A DNA stretch of 64,000 bases from Linnemannia elongata (taxonomy: Eukaryota; Mortierellomycota; Mortierellomycetes; Mortierellales; Mortierellaceae), in assembly GCA_036320915.1 (NCBI GenBank), contig JAXBDG010000001.1:1550001-1614000 (forward strand), written 5' to 3'. The number at the start of each line of letters is the position of its first letter. Within the stretch, counting starts at the first letter, position 1. The position numbers and the translations under genes were made by a program. Shown here piece after piece: positions 21,083-33,471 of this stretch. The notes below the pieces were generated by a model. That model saw only the letters and a program-made list of their open reading frames with translations, ran no database searches and was not told the DNA's origin.

Positions 21083-23444
21083 ATGGACAACAAGGAGGGA
21101 ACAGCCGATGTTGTGGAGCAGAGCTCGCCTGCGACCCTCGCCCCTCCGACTGTTCCACTGAGGAGACGATCCAAGTTGGCCTGTGATACCTGCCACTATC
21201 GGTAAGTCATAATCCATCACCCACCAAACACACACCCACCATTGGCAATATTGAAGCGCCACTCATGGGCATCATGGTTTTCTGTCAGGCCCTTTCCACG
21301 ACGGCGATATCAGAGCGGTCTGCGGATCAAATGTTGGTGCAAGCATGCGGCGAAAGGTGCAGCTGAGGTGGGAGAGGAGATGCTTGTGATGGGAGTTGCA
21401 TAAAGGACGTAAGGAAGTAAGGAGTGGGCATGGGAATGCTATGGCTGGGTGGTTAAGAGAAGGAAGGAAAAAAAGGACTGTTTGCAGTTGCCTATCATCC
21501 AGCAACGAGGCGGCGGTACAGTGAACGCCAAGCGGAGCTCGCCAACATCGCAAGGGGAGAAGAAGAAACAAAAGATATAATATCGTTTAATGCTTGCAGA
21601 GAAACAGGTGGTCGTTTTGTCGTGCATTACATGGTGTTTGCTCGTCGGCCTTCCTTAACTGCTGAAGTGTTTTGTACTTTTCTTTACTCCTCACGTCCAA
21701 TATATTCCCAATCGCCTTGCAAGTTGCGATGACAGAAGATCGTTTTATTAACGATCCATATTGTCCTTTTTTGTTCTTCCAGGAAAATAAAGTGTGATGT
21801 CGAAAAGTGCCACCCCTGCAAGAATTGTGAGAAGAGCGCCGTTCAGTGCACTTTGGTCGGTCCCACCATGCGCCCTCCTCGAAACATCTCTGGATCGTCT
21901 TCGGCTGCCGCTGCTGCAGCAGTCGCCATGGCTATGGCCACCGCAGCAGCAGCTAGTGCTCAATCTGGGACGGGAGCATTCAATGGGTTGGGCATCGAAG
22001 GTGCCTCAGCGGAGGGCGACAGCAACACAGTTCGCCCGGCCCAGAGTGAGGATCAAAGCGTGCAGAGTGTAGGCATAAACGCGATCATGGGACAGGATGC
22101 AGGAGGGGTGAGACCACCAGGATTACTTGTCAGGAGAGCGAGTGCTTCAGGACAGCTCATGCGTGTGGACGACGACGTATCGACGAACGCGGGAGACGAC
22201 GGTCCCCAGCCAAAGAGGAGTCTTATGAGCTCATCCTCGTCGCCCACCTCATTGCGCAACCTATTCAATGCTGGGGCTGCGACAGATGAACCTTCGATTA
22301 CAGCTTCAATGCAGCCTCTCCTTCAGTCGGGATCATCCACCACCAACACAGCTGAGAGTGCATTATCCATGGAGACCAAGGCTGCCGGGGACGAAATATC
22401 TATGGACATGAACAACAGTAACAGCAACAGCAACAGCAGCACCAACTTTGACTACTTTGATACCCAAATCTCCTACTCCATTCCTTCCAGCTCGTCGTCG
22501 ACACCCTCTGGTGCAGCAATGACAAGTGGCGCAACTCAGTTCAACTACCCACTCGATACCTCCTACAGCACCGTCGCCCACCTTATATCCCCACTGTCCT
22601 CACCTCTCTGCCACGCACAAGCATCATTACCGCCAACACCATTACACTTTGTCGCAGAGAGACTGCCAGAGAGTCTCCTTGCCAGCTCGCCTGGAGTCTC
22701 CTTGGCGAGGTTTCCACCTGGAAACACCCAGTTCCAACCCTCTACAGCCTATTCTCGCCATGGAGTTCCACGACGTGCATCAAGTTCGTCTTTCCTGCCT
22801 TCTCATACTCCTCTGGAGAGCGAGCCAAAGACACATCACGACAGGCGTACATCGGCACCTTGGGCAGGCTATGGGCATTCACAATCATCAACGTTTGACG
22901 GCAGGACTTTCAGTCAAGTGCAGCAGCATCAACAGCAACAACAGCAACAGCAACAACAGCAACAGCAACAACAGCAACAGCAACAGCAACAGCAACAAAA
23001 ATCAGGACCAAGTGGAAGCCATATTCTACCATACAGCGCTTTGCGGACAGCCATGGGTCGCCATGCCACCACAGACGATATTCCACACCACCCCCCTCAG
23101 TCCGCGCTTATGCGGTCCAACAGCACCCCAGCTGCCTTGCGCTCGCCTCTGAAAGCGCTCAATCGGAATCGACACAGCGCACTGCCCTCAAGACGATCTC
23201 ATGCAGGATCTTCGCGACAGTCACTGAACCTCTACGCCTCAACAGACAAGGTCATTCAGGATCTATCACTTCCACAACAGCTCTACCGACACTCGGCCCT
23301 ACCACAGCGACACACGAATAGTATGAGCCATCTACAATTTCAGCTCCATCTCCAACAACTGCAGCTCTCCCAGCAGAACGCCCAGAACGCCCAAAACGCC
23401 CAGAGTACCCGCAATGTTCAGAGTTCTCGGACAACCCAGCAAAC

Positions 23445-23490
<46 letters not shown>

Positions 23491-24912
23491 GCCCACCACT
23501 CTCAGCGGAGTCAGTCACTTCCACGGTTTCAGCAAGATCGAACCCGGATCCTACCCTCGCAACGACAACATCAACAGCAGCACCTGCAACAGCCACAACA
23601 ATACCAGATGCCATGGCTGGGTTTCCAGGAGACAGACGTACGGCTCAACATGGGCGCCAATGGCGCTCTTCCTGCGATGCTGAACAACCCATTTAGTCCT
23701 GGGAACATATTGATGCGCCATTCCGAGGGCACTCCGAATGTCATCTCCCCTGTCGGTCTCCAGAGCCCTTCCCAACTGGATGCAGCCGACTTTCAATCCC
23801 TTTCTAGTGCAATGTCCACTGGATTTGACCCGACCCTGACCGACACTCCAGGCACAGGATCGAGCTCAATTCTTGGCGCTGTGCCTCAAACGGACTTCGT
23901 GATGCAGCAGCAGCAACCACAAGAGCAACAACGGCTTTCTCGGGACCAAACGCCTAAACTCCAATTTGCTGCGGGCTACATGTGGCGACAGGAGGAGGGT
24001 TCGGAGCGCGCGTCACCAGGCCCTGGACAAGGACATGCCCGGCATCAGAGTGCATCCCAGGTGTATTCTCAACAGCAGATGCATTTGCATTCTGCCCAAC
24101 AAAAGGCGATGTTGACACGGTCGCTGCAGGACTTGTCTCACTATGCGCCTCCACATCAACAGCGGCTGGCTGAGCAGACTGGGCTTTTACGGGACGAACC
24201 ACTAGTAATCAACCCTCCGACGGTCGAACAAGGGATGGCACAGGATACATTTGACGCCTCTCTTGCTCTCGTTCTGGACGACCATCTGAGTCTTTTGGAC
24301 GACATGGAGGTGGTACCCGAACTGAACGAGTATGAGGAAATGGCGGATTCTGCACTGACGCCTTCTGTGCAAATGAACGAGAGTAACGCGCTTCCTACGT
24401 CGACAGTTCCCCTTGGTCTCGAGCAGCCGCTTGTTGGAGCGATTCCTGTGTACCACAACATTCAAGGCACGACGACCCATACGCACGACACCATTATCAT
24501 GAGCACAGAAGAATTCAAGGAGGGGATCAGCAATGTAGAGGCAGGCGCCAACCTGTTTCATTTTCAAGGAGATCCGTACTATATGGACACACTATCGTTT
24601 CTCGACCTCTCAGGCAACTTTATGCAGTCGACTGCAGGGATACCAACAGGATCGACAGCAGCAGCATCAACGTCATCGACTACGGCGACATCGTCCTCGT
24701 TGCCCAATACGAGCTTCCTGGACCAGCAAGCAGCGCGAATATACCAAGGGCTTGTGCCCAACTTTCATGCACAGGCACCACTCCCTCCGGGATTGAACGT
24801 CCCGACGACCCAGCATGGCCAGCATGGACAGCATACTCAGGATCAGCCTCGACCGCAGCAACACATTATCCACCACCAGCATCATCACCACCACCATGTT
24901 CACCTCCATTAG
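21083..24912 (+). CDS. Zn(2)-Cys(6) transcription factor with long polyglutamine tracts
   Basis: Two exons, 21083-21201 and 21783-24912; about 1,082 residues. The intron of 581 nt splits the zinc cluster. Cys residues at about 34, 37, 44, 52, 55 and 62 give C-x2-C-x6-C-x7-C-x2-C-x6-C, the Gal4-type binuclear zinc cluster that binds CGG-containing DNA. The ATG at 21083 is the first in frame after a pyrimidine-rich leader. The rest is mostly disordered: Ala-rich, Ser/Asn runs, a glutamine tract of about 25 (22918-22998), Gln/Asn repeats, a second glutamine tract (about 23450-23490), an acidic segment around 24280-24350 that could activate transcription, and a C-terminal histidine cluster. I see no fungal_trans middle homology domain. 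Target genes are unknown. Confidence 0.85.
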
Positions 24913-24927
24913 CATACATTTTTGTGG

Positions 24928-24933
24928 AATAAA
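24928..24933 (+). terminator. AATAAA polyadenylation signal of the Zn2Cys6 gene
   Basis: AATAAA 16 nt after the stop codon, in the expected orientation. Confidence 0.5.
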
Positions 24934-25167
24934 GCTGACAGCTCACAAAATCGAAGGCGATCGGCCGGAGTTGTGATTCGGCAGTTGATTTTCCTCCTGT
25001 TCACCCCTTACAGTCTTTTTTAGCAGACCTTTGCTCTCACGCACACCATTGCATCACTTTGTCTTTAGCATCTCCTTTGTTCATTCAACTCTCTCTCCAC
25101 CCTTCAGTATACCCCTTGCCAATCCCACGTCAACAGCCATCCACGCTTACACTCTTCTCTATACTGA

Positions 25168-27271
25168 ATGTCCTCTGACAACAAGGGTGACGACCCCTCC
25201 CCACTACCCCAAGGTCCCGGCTCCGTCTCAGGCTCTGCCTCAGAGTCTAGTTCAAGTTGGTCAGCAAGTCTCAAGTCTCTACGACAATATATCCCGACAT
25301 ATGGGTCAAAACCGGAGGAGGAGGATGGTGGTGGAATGGTTGACCCAGAACCTAGCAGCCACCAGGTCACGGACTATCGCGAGGGCGAGCGGCATGATGT
25401 TCATGGAAACACTGTTCAGTTCAACTCTGACCAGCAACAGACGGAGCAGAGGGGGACTTCTACGTCGGTTGAGCAATTGACACAGGAGCCGAGGCAGCAA
25501 CAGCCACAGAAACAACACCAACAACAACAGAAGCAACAACAACAACGGGAGGGTAATTTTGCGCAGGATGCAGCCAACAAGGCGGTGGCAAAGATTTCTA
25601 AAGCGGTCAGCAAGACAAAGCGGAATTTGGTTCTACCCGACTACTATGACCAGTTCCCCGATGTCCGGCCCAGTCTTTTGCTCACGGTCCCTGTCGGCCA
25701 AAGTGACATGACCATGCTGACTCAAGCGGGAGGAGGAGGTGGTGGTGGTGGTGTTGTTTCGTTGTCAGGAACTACTGCGACGCCGTTGTCGTTGACGGGA
25801 CGAGTATCGATGATGTTCAAGAGTGCGGCCAGTGCCATTGGGTCTGTCTTTTCCTTTGCCAAACCAACCCGAGCATTCACAGCAAGCGGTGGGAATGTAG
25901 CGGCTCTGCCTCGTGGGACGCAGGGGATCCGCAAAGTAGCGATTTTGGGGATTCATGGCTGGTATCCACGGAAGGCACTCCGGACAGTGATTGGAGAACC
26001 GACAGGGACGAGTCAAAAATTTTGTGATGAGATGGATCTGGCGCTCAAGGAGTACCTCGACATGCACCAGAAGATCCTGGACCCGGAGGATATTGTCAAG
26101 ATTCCTTTGGAGGGTGAGGGGAAGGTGTTAGAAAGGGTCGAGTTGTTGTATCAGAATTTGGTCCGGAACCATGGCTGGAGGCGGGCTGTACAGGATGCAG
26201 ATTTGGTCCTGGTTGCGACACATTCTCAGGGGACACCGACTAGTATCTTGTTGGTTGCCAGGCTGATTGAGGAGGGCCTTTTGCGCGTCCAGGAGGATGA
26301 TCCTACGATGCAGCGGATTGGTATTTTGACCATGGCTGGGATCTCACATGGACCATTCCCGTTCTTGAAGGGCAACCTGATTGTGCGCTGGTTTGAGGCT
26401 GAGGCTGCAGGGGAACTGTTTGAGTTTATGGACTCTGAGAGTCATATTGCGCGCAAGTACCGGGACGGACTTCGAACAGTACTTTCCTCGGGCGTTCGGT
26501 TGACATGTGTTGCTTCCTTGGAGGACCAAGTTGTGCCGCTCTACTCTGCCGTCATGACCTCGATTCATCACCCTTCGATTGTCAGAGCGGTATATATCGA
26601 CGGCACCAGTTACCAGAACGACTTTTTGATCAACCTGATTGCCTTCTCGTTGCGGCTCCGTAATATGGGCGTGGACGACCATGGCATCCTTGTGCATCTC
26701 AGTGAAGTCATTGCAGGGTCTCTGTATGGAGAAGGCCACTCGACCATCTATGACGAGCGCGAAGTCTACATGTAAGTTTCTGAAAATTGTCGTTCCACTT
26801 GAAGTTATGAGTCCTTTCCCCGGATTGACACCTATTGTTTGTTCATTTTACGATGTTCGGAAAGATGCGGATGAAGGTCTATCCCCCTGTCTCTCCATTC
26901 TCATATATTTTGTCTCCTATTATTAATTTCTCCCTTCCTTCATTGCCCTACTTGCTTTGACTATTTGCTGTTGGTTTGGTTTGACGCTCAGGTTATCGAT
27001 TCGATCGCTATTGGAGCCGCCAGCGAGTCTAACCTCAGAGAGGGCAAGAAGTGAGCCCATCCTGAACCCCTTCCGGGCCAAGCAGCGCCTGAATCCCTTC
27101 TACCTGCCCTGGGGGATGCGCGGAGTTGCCGACGAGATTATGGCCCGTGGCGATCAGATCCTGATCAAGGAATTAGAACGGGTCAAAAGGTTATATAATG
27201 ATTGGAACCCGGTCTCCAAGGCCATGAAAGAGATCAAGTTTCGTCTGGAGCCCGTTCGTTCTAAGCTTTGA
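25168..27271 (+). CDS. Alpha/beta-hydrolase (lipase-like) with HSQG nucleophile elbow
   Basis: Two exons, 25168-26771 and 26992-27271; about 627 residues. The first ~200 residues are disordered (Ser/Gln-rich with a polyglutamine stretch and a glycine run). The catalytic-like part opens with VAILGIHGWYPRKALRTVIG, a strand with an oxyanion HG. It then has LVATHSQGTPTSILL with the presumed nucleophile Ser about 353 in H-S-Q-G, and MAGISHGPFPFLKG. DQVVPLYSAVM has an Asp about 453 in the charge-relay position. HLSEVIAGSLYGEGHS has a late His that could complete the triad. The layout is shared by uncharacterised fungal proteins. Substrate is unknown; no signal peptide is seen. The gene is convergent with the RS-rich gene, with about 100 bp between stop codons. 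Confidence 0.7.
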
Positions 27272-27301
27272 ACACTCGCTCAAAGTTGGTGTAGGTGTTA
27301 T

Positions 27302-27307
27302 AATAAA
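27302..27307 (+). terminator. AATAAA polyadenylation signal of the hydrolase gene
   Basis: AATAAA 31 nt downstream of the stop codon, inside the short convergent gap. Confidence 0.5.
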
Positions 27308-27372
27308 CCTGTTTATTGAAAGGCATAATTATTGGTGGTGATAGTTGTTTTAATTGATAGATAGGAAACGTC

Positions 27373-29325
27373 TCAGGTCTGACGTTTGCTAGGCTTATTA
27401 GAATGCTGAAACTGAATAGCGCCTTTGTTGAGCTTGTGCAGATCCCACTCCCTCGTGATCGGCTTTGGCGCAGGTCCATTATTGCCGTTCCCGTACCCGC
27501 TGTTGGTGGTTGATGAGGAGGGTGGTGGTGGAGTCATAGAACCAGACCTGCTGTACGATGACGAGGACCGCGAACGTGATCTTGACCGGGAGCGCGACGA
27601 GTCGGAACGACTAGAACTCCGCCCACGTTTCCTGCTGCTGTGAGAATCTTGACGTCCACGACTCCGACGACTGGAACGAGAACGCGGATCGGGATCCTCT
27701 GAGTCTGAGTACGAGTCGGACCTCGACCTTGACCTCTCGCTGCTGCTCGGTGTGTCGTCTCTTCGTCGCCTCCTGCTACTCCTACTGTTCCTGCTGCTCT
27801 TCTTGGTTGAGTCTCCGTGCTTTTTGTCGGCCTTTTCGTCACGGCGCCGTTTGCTTGTGCTTGAGCTGCTCTTCTTGGAGGACGAGGTGTGGTGGGAACT
27901 CGACCGGCGATGTTGGCTCGACTTGTCCCTCGAGCAATCGTGCTTGTCGTCCGAAGAGTAGTAACCGTCCGAGTCCGGGTCCGAGTCACGACGACGCCTC
28001 GACTTCTTCCTTGAAGACGATGAGGTGGAAAGACGCGATCTGCTCTCCTTGTCACCCTTGTGAGCGCTGCTGCTGCTTTTGCGTTTCCGCTTCCTGCTCG
28101 ACCTCCTCTCCTCATCCTCACTCTCGGTGTCGTCACCGTCGCTGTTGTGGTGGGGTCTCTTCCGATCCTTTTTCTCCCTCTCCCGCTTGCTCTTCTTCTT
28201 CTTCCTGTCCTTCGTGTCCGCCTTCTTTTCCTTTTTCTCCTTCTTCTCTTTCTTCTTGGCCTTGTCTTTGACTACCGAGACGGGGATGTCATCGCCAGAG
28301 TGGGTGTCCAAGAGAGGATCGAATCCTTCCTGAAAGTACTTGTCCATCTTGGAACCAAGAACTGATCCTGAAGATGAGCCGTTGTCGCGAGGATCCAAGT
28401 CACGGCGGCGATCTCGCGTTGTTGTTGTTGAAGTTGTTGTGACTGCAGTTGTGGTTGCTGTTGAGCTGTTTTTTCTCCTGGATGTTGCAGTTGTTGGAGA
28501 TCTTGATCTGGCGGTGGACTTTGCTGCTGGCTTGAAACGAGTGTGGGACCCAGAGGGGGAATGCGACCGGGACCGTGACCGAGACCGAGATCGGGATAGG
28601 GACCTGGACGCGGAGCTGTATGGCGACGATGATCTAGAGGTAGACCGTTGGCGGTGATGGGTGTAGTGTGGCTTCCGACGCGACGTGTCCTCGATCTCAT
28701 CCATCCGCATGCGTCCATACTGGAGCGTTTTCTTGCCGTCACTGTTTTCCTTATTATCGACGACGGTATTGATGTTAGTCTTGTTGAACGTCCCCGTCTT
28801 CTTCCCTCGTGCGACAGCCTTCTTATCCATCTCAGCCAGAAAGTCCTGTGCAATCTCCTGCGCCCTCCTCTCCTTATTCTGGACCTTCTCCCGCTCCATC
28901 GCCTTCTTATCCAGCTCTGCCAACAACTCCTTTGTCATCTCATTCGCCCGCTTCTCCTCTGCCCGGATAAGTGCCTGATTATGGTCGTCAGTGCTCTTGA
29001 TGATCGAGGACAGGAAGCGCTTGTTAGTCTTTAGCCCGTTGCTGTTGGCTCGGTCAACGATTGTTCCTGAGGGTAGGTAGGCCTTGTTGACCATTTCATC
29101 CTGTTGCTGCTGGATTCGTTTTAGGAGTTGGGTTTGTTTCTTGTCGGTCTCGGAGCGGACGAGCATGTCGGCCACGTACTTGTCGAGGTCATCGCCATAG
29201 TCATCTGGATCCTTCTTGCCGCGCATGGCCGCCTTGACGAGCTTGGAGACGATGCTTGTGAGAGAGTCCTCCTCCGGGGGAGGCGTGTTCTTATGTGCTA
29301 ACGACGGAAGAGCGTGTCGCTTCAT
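27373..29325 (-). CDS. RS-domain (Arg/Ser-rich) nuclear protein
   Basis: Single-exon frame of 650 codons. The N-terminal ~210 residues are Lys/Glu-rich helices with two repeated units of the kind E-x-LAELDKKAMEREK / DFLAEMDKKAVARGK. Then come serine-arginine dipeptide blocks, a K/E run, MDKYFQEGFDPLLD, and a very long RS region. The conserved-looking C-terminus is EWDLHKLNKGAIQFQ. RS domains drive assembly of splicing factors in nuclear speckles and are phosphorylated by SRPK/CLK kinases, so a splicing role is likely. There is no RRM, so it is not a classical SR protein. I cannot name the orthologue. No intron is needed. Confidence 0.7.
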   Translation of the reverse strand: MKRHALPSLAHKNTPPPEEDSLTSIVSKLVKAAMRGKKDPDDYGDDLDKYVADMLVRSETDKKQTQLLKRIQQQQDEMVNKAYLPSGTIVDRANSNGLKTNKRFLSSIIKSTDDHNQALIRAEEKRANEMTKELLAELDKKAMEREKVQNKERRAQEIAQDFLAEMDKKAVARGKKTGTFNKTNINTVVDNKENSDGKKTLQYGRMRMDEIEDTSRRKPHYTHHRQRSTSRSSSPYSSASRSLSRSRSRSRSRSHSPSGSHTRFKPAAKSTARSRSPTTATSRRKNSSTATTTAVTTTSTTTTRDRRRDLDPRDNGSSSGSVLGSKMDKYFQEGFDPLLDTHSGDDIPVSVVKDKAKKKEKKEKKEKKADTKDRKKKKSKREREKKDRKRPHHNSDGDDTESEDEERRSSRKRKRKSSSSAHKGDKESRSRLSTSSSSRKKSRRRRDSDPDSDGYYSSDDKHDCSRDKSSQHRRSSSHHTSSSKKSSSSTSKRRRDEKADKKHGDSTKKSSRNSRSSRRRRRDDTPSSSERSRSRSDSYSDSEDPDPRSRSSRRSRGRQDSHSSRKRGRSSSRSDSSRSRSRSRSRSSSSYSRSGSMTPPPPSSSTTNSGYGNGNNGPAPKPITREWDLHKLNKGAIQFQHSNKPSKRQT

Positions 29326-30157
29326 GGTTTTGTTATTGGTTGTCTGGATTAGGAGGGTCTGGCGAAGTCGAAAACAATTGGCTCGCGAAACAGTACACGA
29401 ATTGATGCTTCAAAAAAAAACGACCTGGAGGCAACGCAATTTGAGAAGCGTGCGTGTGGAGATTGACAGGAAGGTGGCTCCAACGCAAAAGCTAAATCAT
29501 GTGATCGCTAGGTACAATAGCAGCTTTGCCCGCCAAATCGAGCGGAAATTATAGGGATTGCCATGGTGTCGCGATTTGAATGAGATTGGTCCATCCTCTA
29601 TCCTCTCCTTGGGAGCGTTTGTGGGAAAGTAGGTTTGCGACTAAGCCAGAGAGGAAAGGGATCATGTTCTAAAGTCAGCTTGCTTGTCGCTGCCTGAATC
29701 GTTCCTACTCTTCCCTAAAACCTCTAAAGGGCATTAGGGTTATGATTGCCTGTCACCTATCAACGAACGAACGAACGAACGAGCAAAAAGGCCAAAGAGA
29801 AAGATAGGTTTTGCAGCAAAGTAGCACATGGCCATTCACCCTTCTTCGCAATCACACTTGAGTAGCTGGATTGCTCCAATGACGACGATGACAAGCAAAA
29901 TAGGATTTCTGCGGAGGAGGAAAAACTAAAACAGTGCCCATTTTGTATAAAAAGGCTATGGCTTTCACCTTTCTTCTTTTCTTTTTCCAACACTACTCCT
30001 CAACATCCTCACTTCCGCCACAACCTCGCCCGCCGACTCTCACTTCTAGATACTCAGCACAGCCAGCCAGCCCGTATCAAGCACCCAAGCATACCCAAGT
30101 AATCACTACTCAACCCCAAGACCCGACATATACCCCACCCTACAACCAACCACAACC
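29326..30157. promoter_or_regulatory. Divergent promoter region, RS gene / dehydrogenase gene
   Basis: 832 bp between divergent starts. A TATA box for the plus-strand gene is at 29946. A GAAC tetranucleotide repeat sits near 29762-29780. No other gene is seen. Confidence 0.5.
29946..29954 (+). promoter_or_regulatory. TATA box of the dehydrogenase-like gene
   Basis: TATAAAAAG lies 212 bp upstream of the start codon and is followed by a pyrimidine-rich leader. Confidence 0.5.
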
Positions 30158-31438
30158 ATGTCAACAACACCACAGACATCGACCAAGACTCGCAAGACCT
30201 TGGGCAACCTTCTACACCTGAAACAGCAGGACCGTATCGGCTGGATCGGATTAGGCCAGATGGGATACTACATGGCCAGGAACCTCCAGGGCTACCTGTC
30301 GTCTCGATCCTTGACCATGAATGTCTGGAACCGTTCGCCTGCAAAATCCGCCAAGATGCATAACCACGGCGCGCGTGAAAGCAAAACCATTGAAGACCTT
30401 GTCGCTAACAGTAACATCGTAAGGACCCTCCCATATATCTGCATCCACAACAACGCAACATGGAGGCAGAAACAAAGATGAAGTTAAACTGACTCCACTG
30501 TCCTAATTTATTACTCCCAATAGATCTTCACATCCCTCGCGAACGATGCGGCTGTGGAAGAGATCTACGAGATCCTGATCGACCTGGCAGGTCAAGTAGA
30601 CCACTCGATCATCTTTGTCGAAACCTCGACCATCTACCCCGCCTTGGCAACCAAGCTCAAGGAACGTCTTGCCGTGACGCCTCAGCACACCTACCTCCAA
30701 TGCCCCGTTTTTGGCCGCCCCTCGGTTGCCAAGGCCGCCAAGCTGATCTGGGTCACCAGCGGTGACGAAAAGGCCATCAAGAAGCTCTGTTTGTATTTCA
30801 CAACAATGTCCAAGTCCATCATCCATCTCAAGACCACCGATGTCGCTCGCGCCTGTTCCTTCAAACTTGTGGGAAACTTTTTCGTCGTCGGGACCATGGA
30901 GCTGCTGGCCGAAGGTCTGACGCTGGCCGAGAAGGCTGATGTTGATCAAGAGCATGTTCTCAAGTTTATCGAGGCCTTCTTCCCTACCCCATCCTGGACC
31001 GAGTACAGCAAAAAGATGATCCCCAGCATCAACAGCAACAACAAGAAAAGTTCCTCAAAAGACAAGAGCACCAAAGACAAGGACAAGGAACCAGGATTCT
31101 CGGTCGAGCTCGGACTAAAAGACGTCGGTCACATGCGTCAACTGGCCCTGGACACGGGTGCTTCCCTTCCAACCGCCGATCTGGCCTACAACCATCTAAT
31201 GGCGGTCAAGGAGCAAGGCAAGGGTGACCAGGATTGGAGCGCCATGATCGGTTCTTTGAGGATCGCAACCCCTACTCCCTCTGCAAGGACATCCTCGGAA
31301 ATCTCGACAAGTTCCAAGGCGGACGAGGATGGTGGGTTTGCACGCAAGAGTGAGGAGGAGAATGATGATGATGTTGATAGTGAGATCGATGCGAGGAGCG
31401 AAAAAACTGCCCGCCCTCCTGCATACGAATCCAACTGA
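30158..31438 (+). CDS. Beta-hydroxyacid dehydrogenase-like protein (6PGDH NAD-binding fold)
   Basis: Two exons, 30158-30418 and 30524-31438; about 391 residues. The Rossmann fold opens with RIGWIGLGQMGYYMARNLQ, where GLGQMG is the dinucleotide-binding glycine motif of the 3-hydroxyisobutyrate dehydrogenase/GLYR1 superfamily. Later signatures are VWNRSPAKS, FTSLANDAAVEEI, FVETSTIYP (the substrate-binding D-x-S/T-T motif reads ETST), CPVFGRPSVA, and KLVGNFFVVGTMELLAEGL with the family's catalytic-type Lys. Then follow the helical domain and a lysine/serine insert near 31030-31090. The C-terminal tail is acidic and ends with RPPAYESN, a PPxY motif not expected in this enzyme class. Substrate is unknown. 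Confidence 0.82.
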
Positions 31439-31491
31439 AACCACATATCTTCTATCCCCACCTTCTTAAGAATATGAAGAAACCAGACACA

Positions 31492-31494
<3 letters not shown>

Positions 31495-31523
<29 letters not shown>
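31495..31523. repeat. A29 homopolymer
   Basis: Uninterrupted run of 29 A about 57 bp after the stop codon of the dehydrogenase-like gene. Confidence 0.9.
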
Positions 31524-33463
31524 CGCATACACTGTAATAAACCAATCTTGATACCCCGCATTCAGACGGCACCCTTCATTTGTATGATTTTTTTTGCCCA
31601 CCTTGCTCCCCACACTTGCTGCTGTTATTCCCCGCAAAAAGAGGGCTCTATGAAGGTAGAGAGCCAGAAAAGGGATGGCCTTTGACATCTTTTGTGCATT
31701 GTTTTGTGTAATCCTATTGATAAATGAGACGGACAGGAAAAGGGTTCAAACCAACCAAACAGTGAAGCACAAGGGAAAAAGTGAGGGAGGGAAAAAATTT
31801 GCGGGCAACTTTTTTTAACGCCACCAAAAGTGACCCGTGGAAAAAAAAAAATTCAATGATTACCACTCGCTTAGCTGTCATCGATCTGAGTAATTAAATA
31901 ATCCAGCTGCGCCAACCCTAGGACAACGAAAACAAAAAGAGCCTACATATCCTCTATCATTCCATGCAAAATTAAGCAAGGTTCTAGCCACCGGAGAAAC
32001 CAACCCTTCGCAATACTGGATCCCAAAGAAATGGAGCTCTGTACCTACTCTAGCATTGGTATCATTCTTTTCACTCTCTTCTCCCACTACTCAGTTTTAG
32101 TAAGCCCCTTCTTCCGCCTTCTGATTATCCAAGTGGTTCGCTTTTACCTATCTCAGAAAGAGGAGTTGACACCACTTATTATCGGCAGGAACCAGTCACT
32201 CTAACTCATTGACTTTGGACTTTAGTCCAGGGTCCTCTCGCCGTCTCTCCGCAGCTTCAGCCCTGGTCCCAGTCCAAGCCCAGCCCAGCCCAGCCCAGTC
32301 TCAGGTGCTGAAAACAGCAGGCTTCCTACCACTCACAATCCACAGCGCCATCAAATAGGGTTAATTGACGGTCTTAAAGGATAGCCAGCTCACTCGAGTA
32401 TTGGTCTGTTGTCGAGGTTAGTGTTCAGACGGGGACCTCTTTTTCATTCCTCGATTTGGGGTAAGAGACAGGGGGAAGGGAGAGGGGGAAGAAGGGAAGA
32501 AGTGAGAAAAGTCCTTTCGGGCTCTGAACCATCGTCTGGACCTATGTTTTCTGTGTACTGAAAAAAAAATGGCGCCAGCTTTTTGTACTTGTTTTTATTC
32601 CTTTTCATCGGCGCAAAAGGAGAGGCTGTAAGAAAAGATTTAGAAAGAGTAATGAGAGACAGAAACACCACACAGAAACCTCTTGATTTTTGTGAATGTT
32701 TAGGGGGAGAGGCACGTACGAAGAAGAAAGGGAAAAAAGTCCATCTCGCACAGGGTCAACAGCTTTTGGATGCTGAGACCCAGAAGGGTGTAGAAACTAC
32801 TGGATAGAAAAGCAAAAGAAGAACAAGGAAGGTGGAGTTTCGTATTGTCTTGTTGTGGTGTGAAGGAGAGACTGTAAAATTCGGCCAAAGAGAAAAAAGA
32901 AAAAATGCTTAGAAACGCATAGCAAACAAACAAAACAATAAAAACATTCATAATGAAACGTACAGGTCCGTCTGAATCCTCTCCTGTTAATTGAAACAAC
33001 CAAACAAACAAAAGCAAGTACAGGAGGAGAACGACTGCCGACAGAAAGAGGAGAAGGGCAAGATAAGCCCTCTAAGGAGAGTGGCTGAATTCCTCTTGGT
33101 TAGAGAGTCCTGCTCCGCCCAGAGGAGAAATGCAGGGGGCACCAAGAGCTGATTGGGCAAAGCCCTAGATCCCAGGACCAGTTGCTCCCCCGCCCTTCTA
33201 CTCGCAAATGAAAGAAGCAATCAGGAGTCAGGATCAGGACCCTGTTCTTTTTGCTGCGAATGGAGTTGTTCGGAAGATGAGGCGATTCGCTACGATTGGG
33301 CAGCTGCTGGTTAATTCCTCATAACTGAGCGAGTAAGAAACAAGCGAGGTCCATGCGATGTCGTATGGGCACACTACTCACAATCCAAAGGAGCGGATTC
33401 GGACTCTGTAATTCAGGTACCAGGACAAGAAAAAACACATGGATGATGAAGAAAAATCAGTTG

Positions 33464-33471
33464 TATAAAAG
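33464..33471 (+). promoter_or_regulatory. TATA box of the secreted barrel-protein gene
   Basis: TATAAAAG 149 bp upstream of the ATG, followed by a C/T-rich leader. A strong consensus like this fits a highly expressed gene. Confidence 0.65.
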
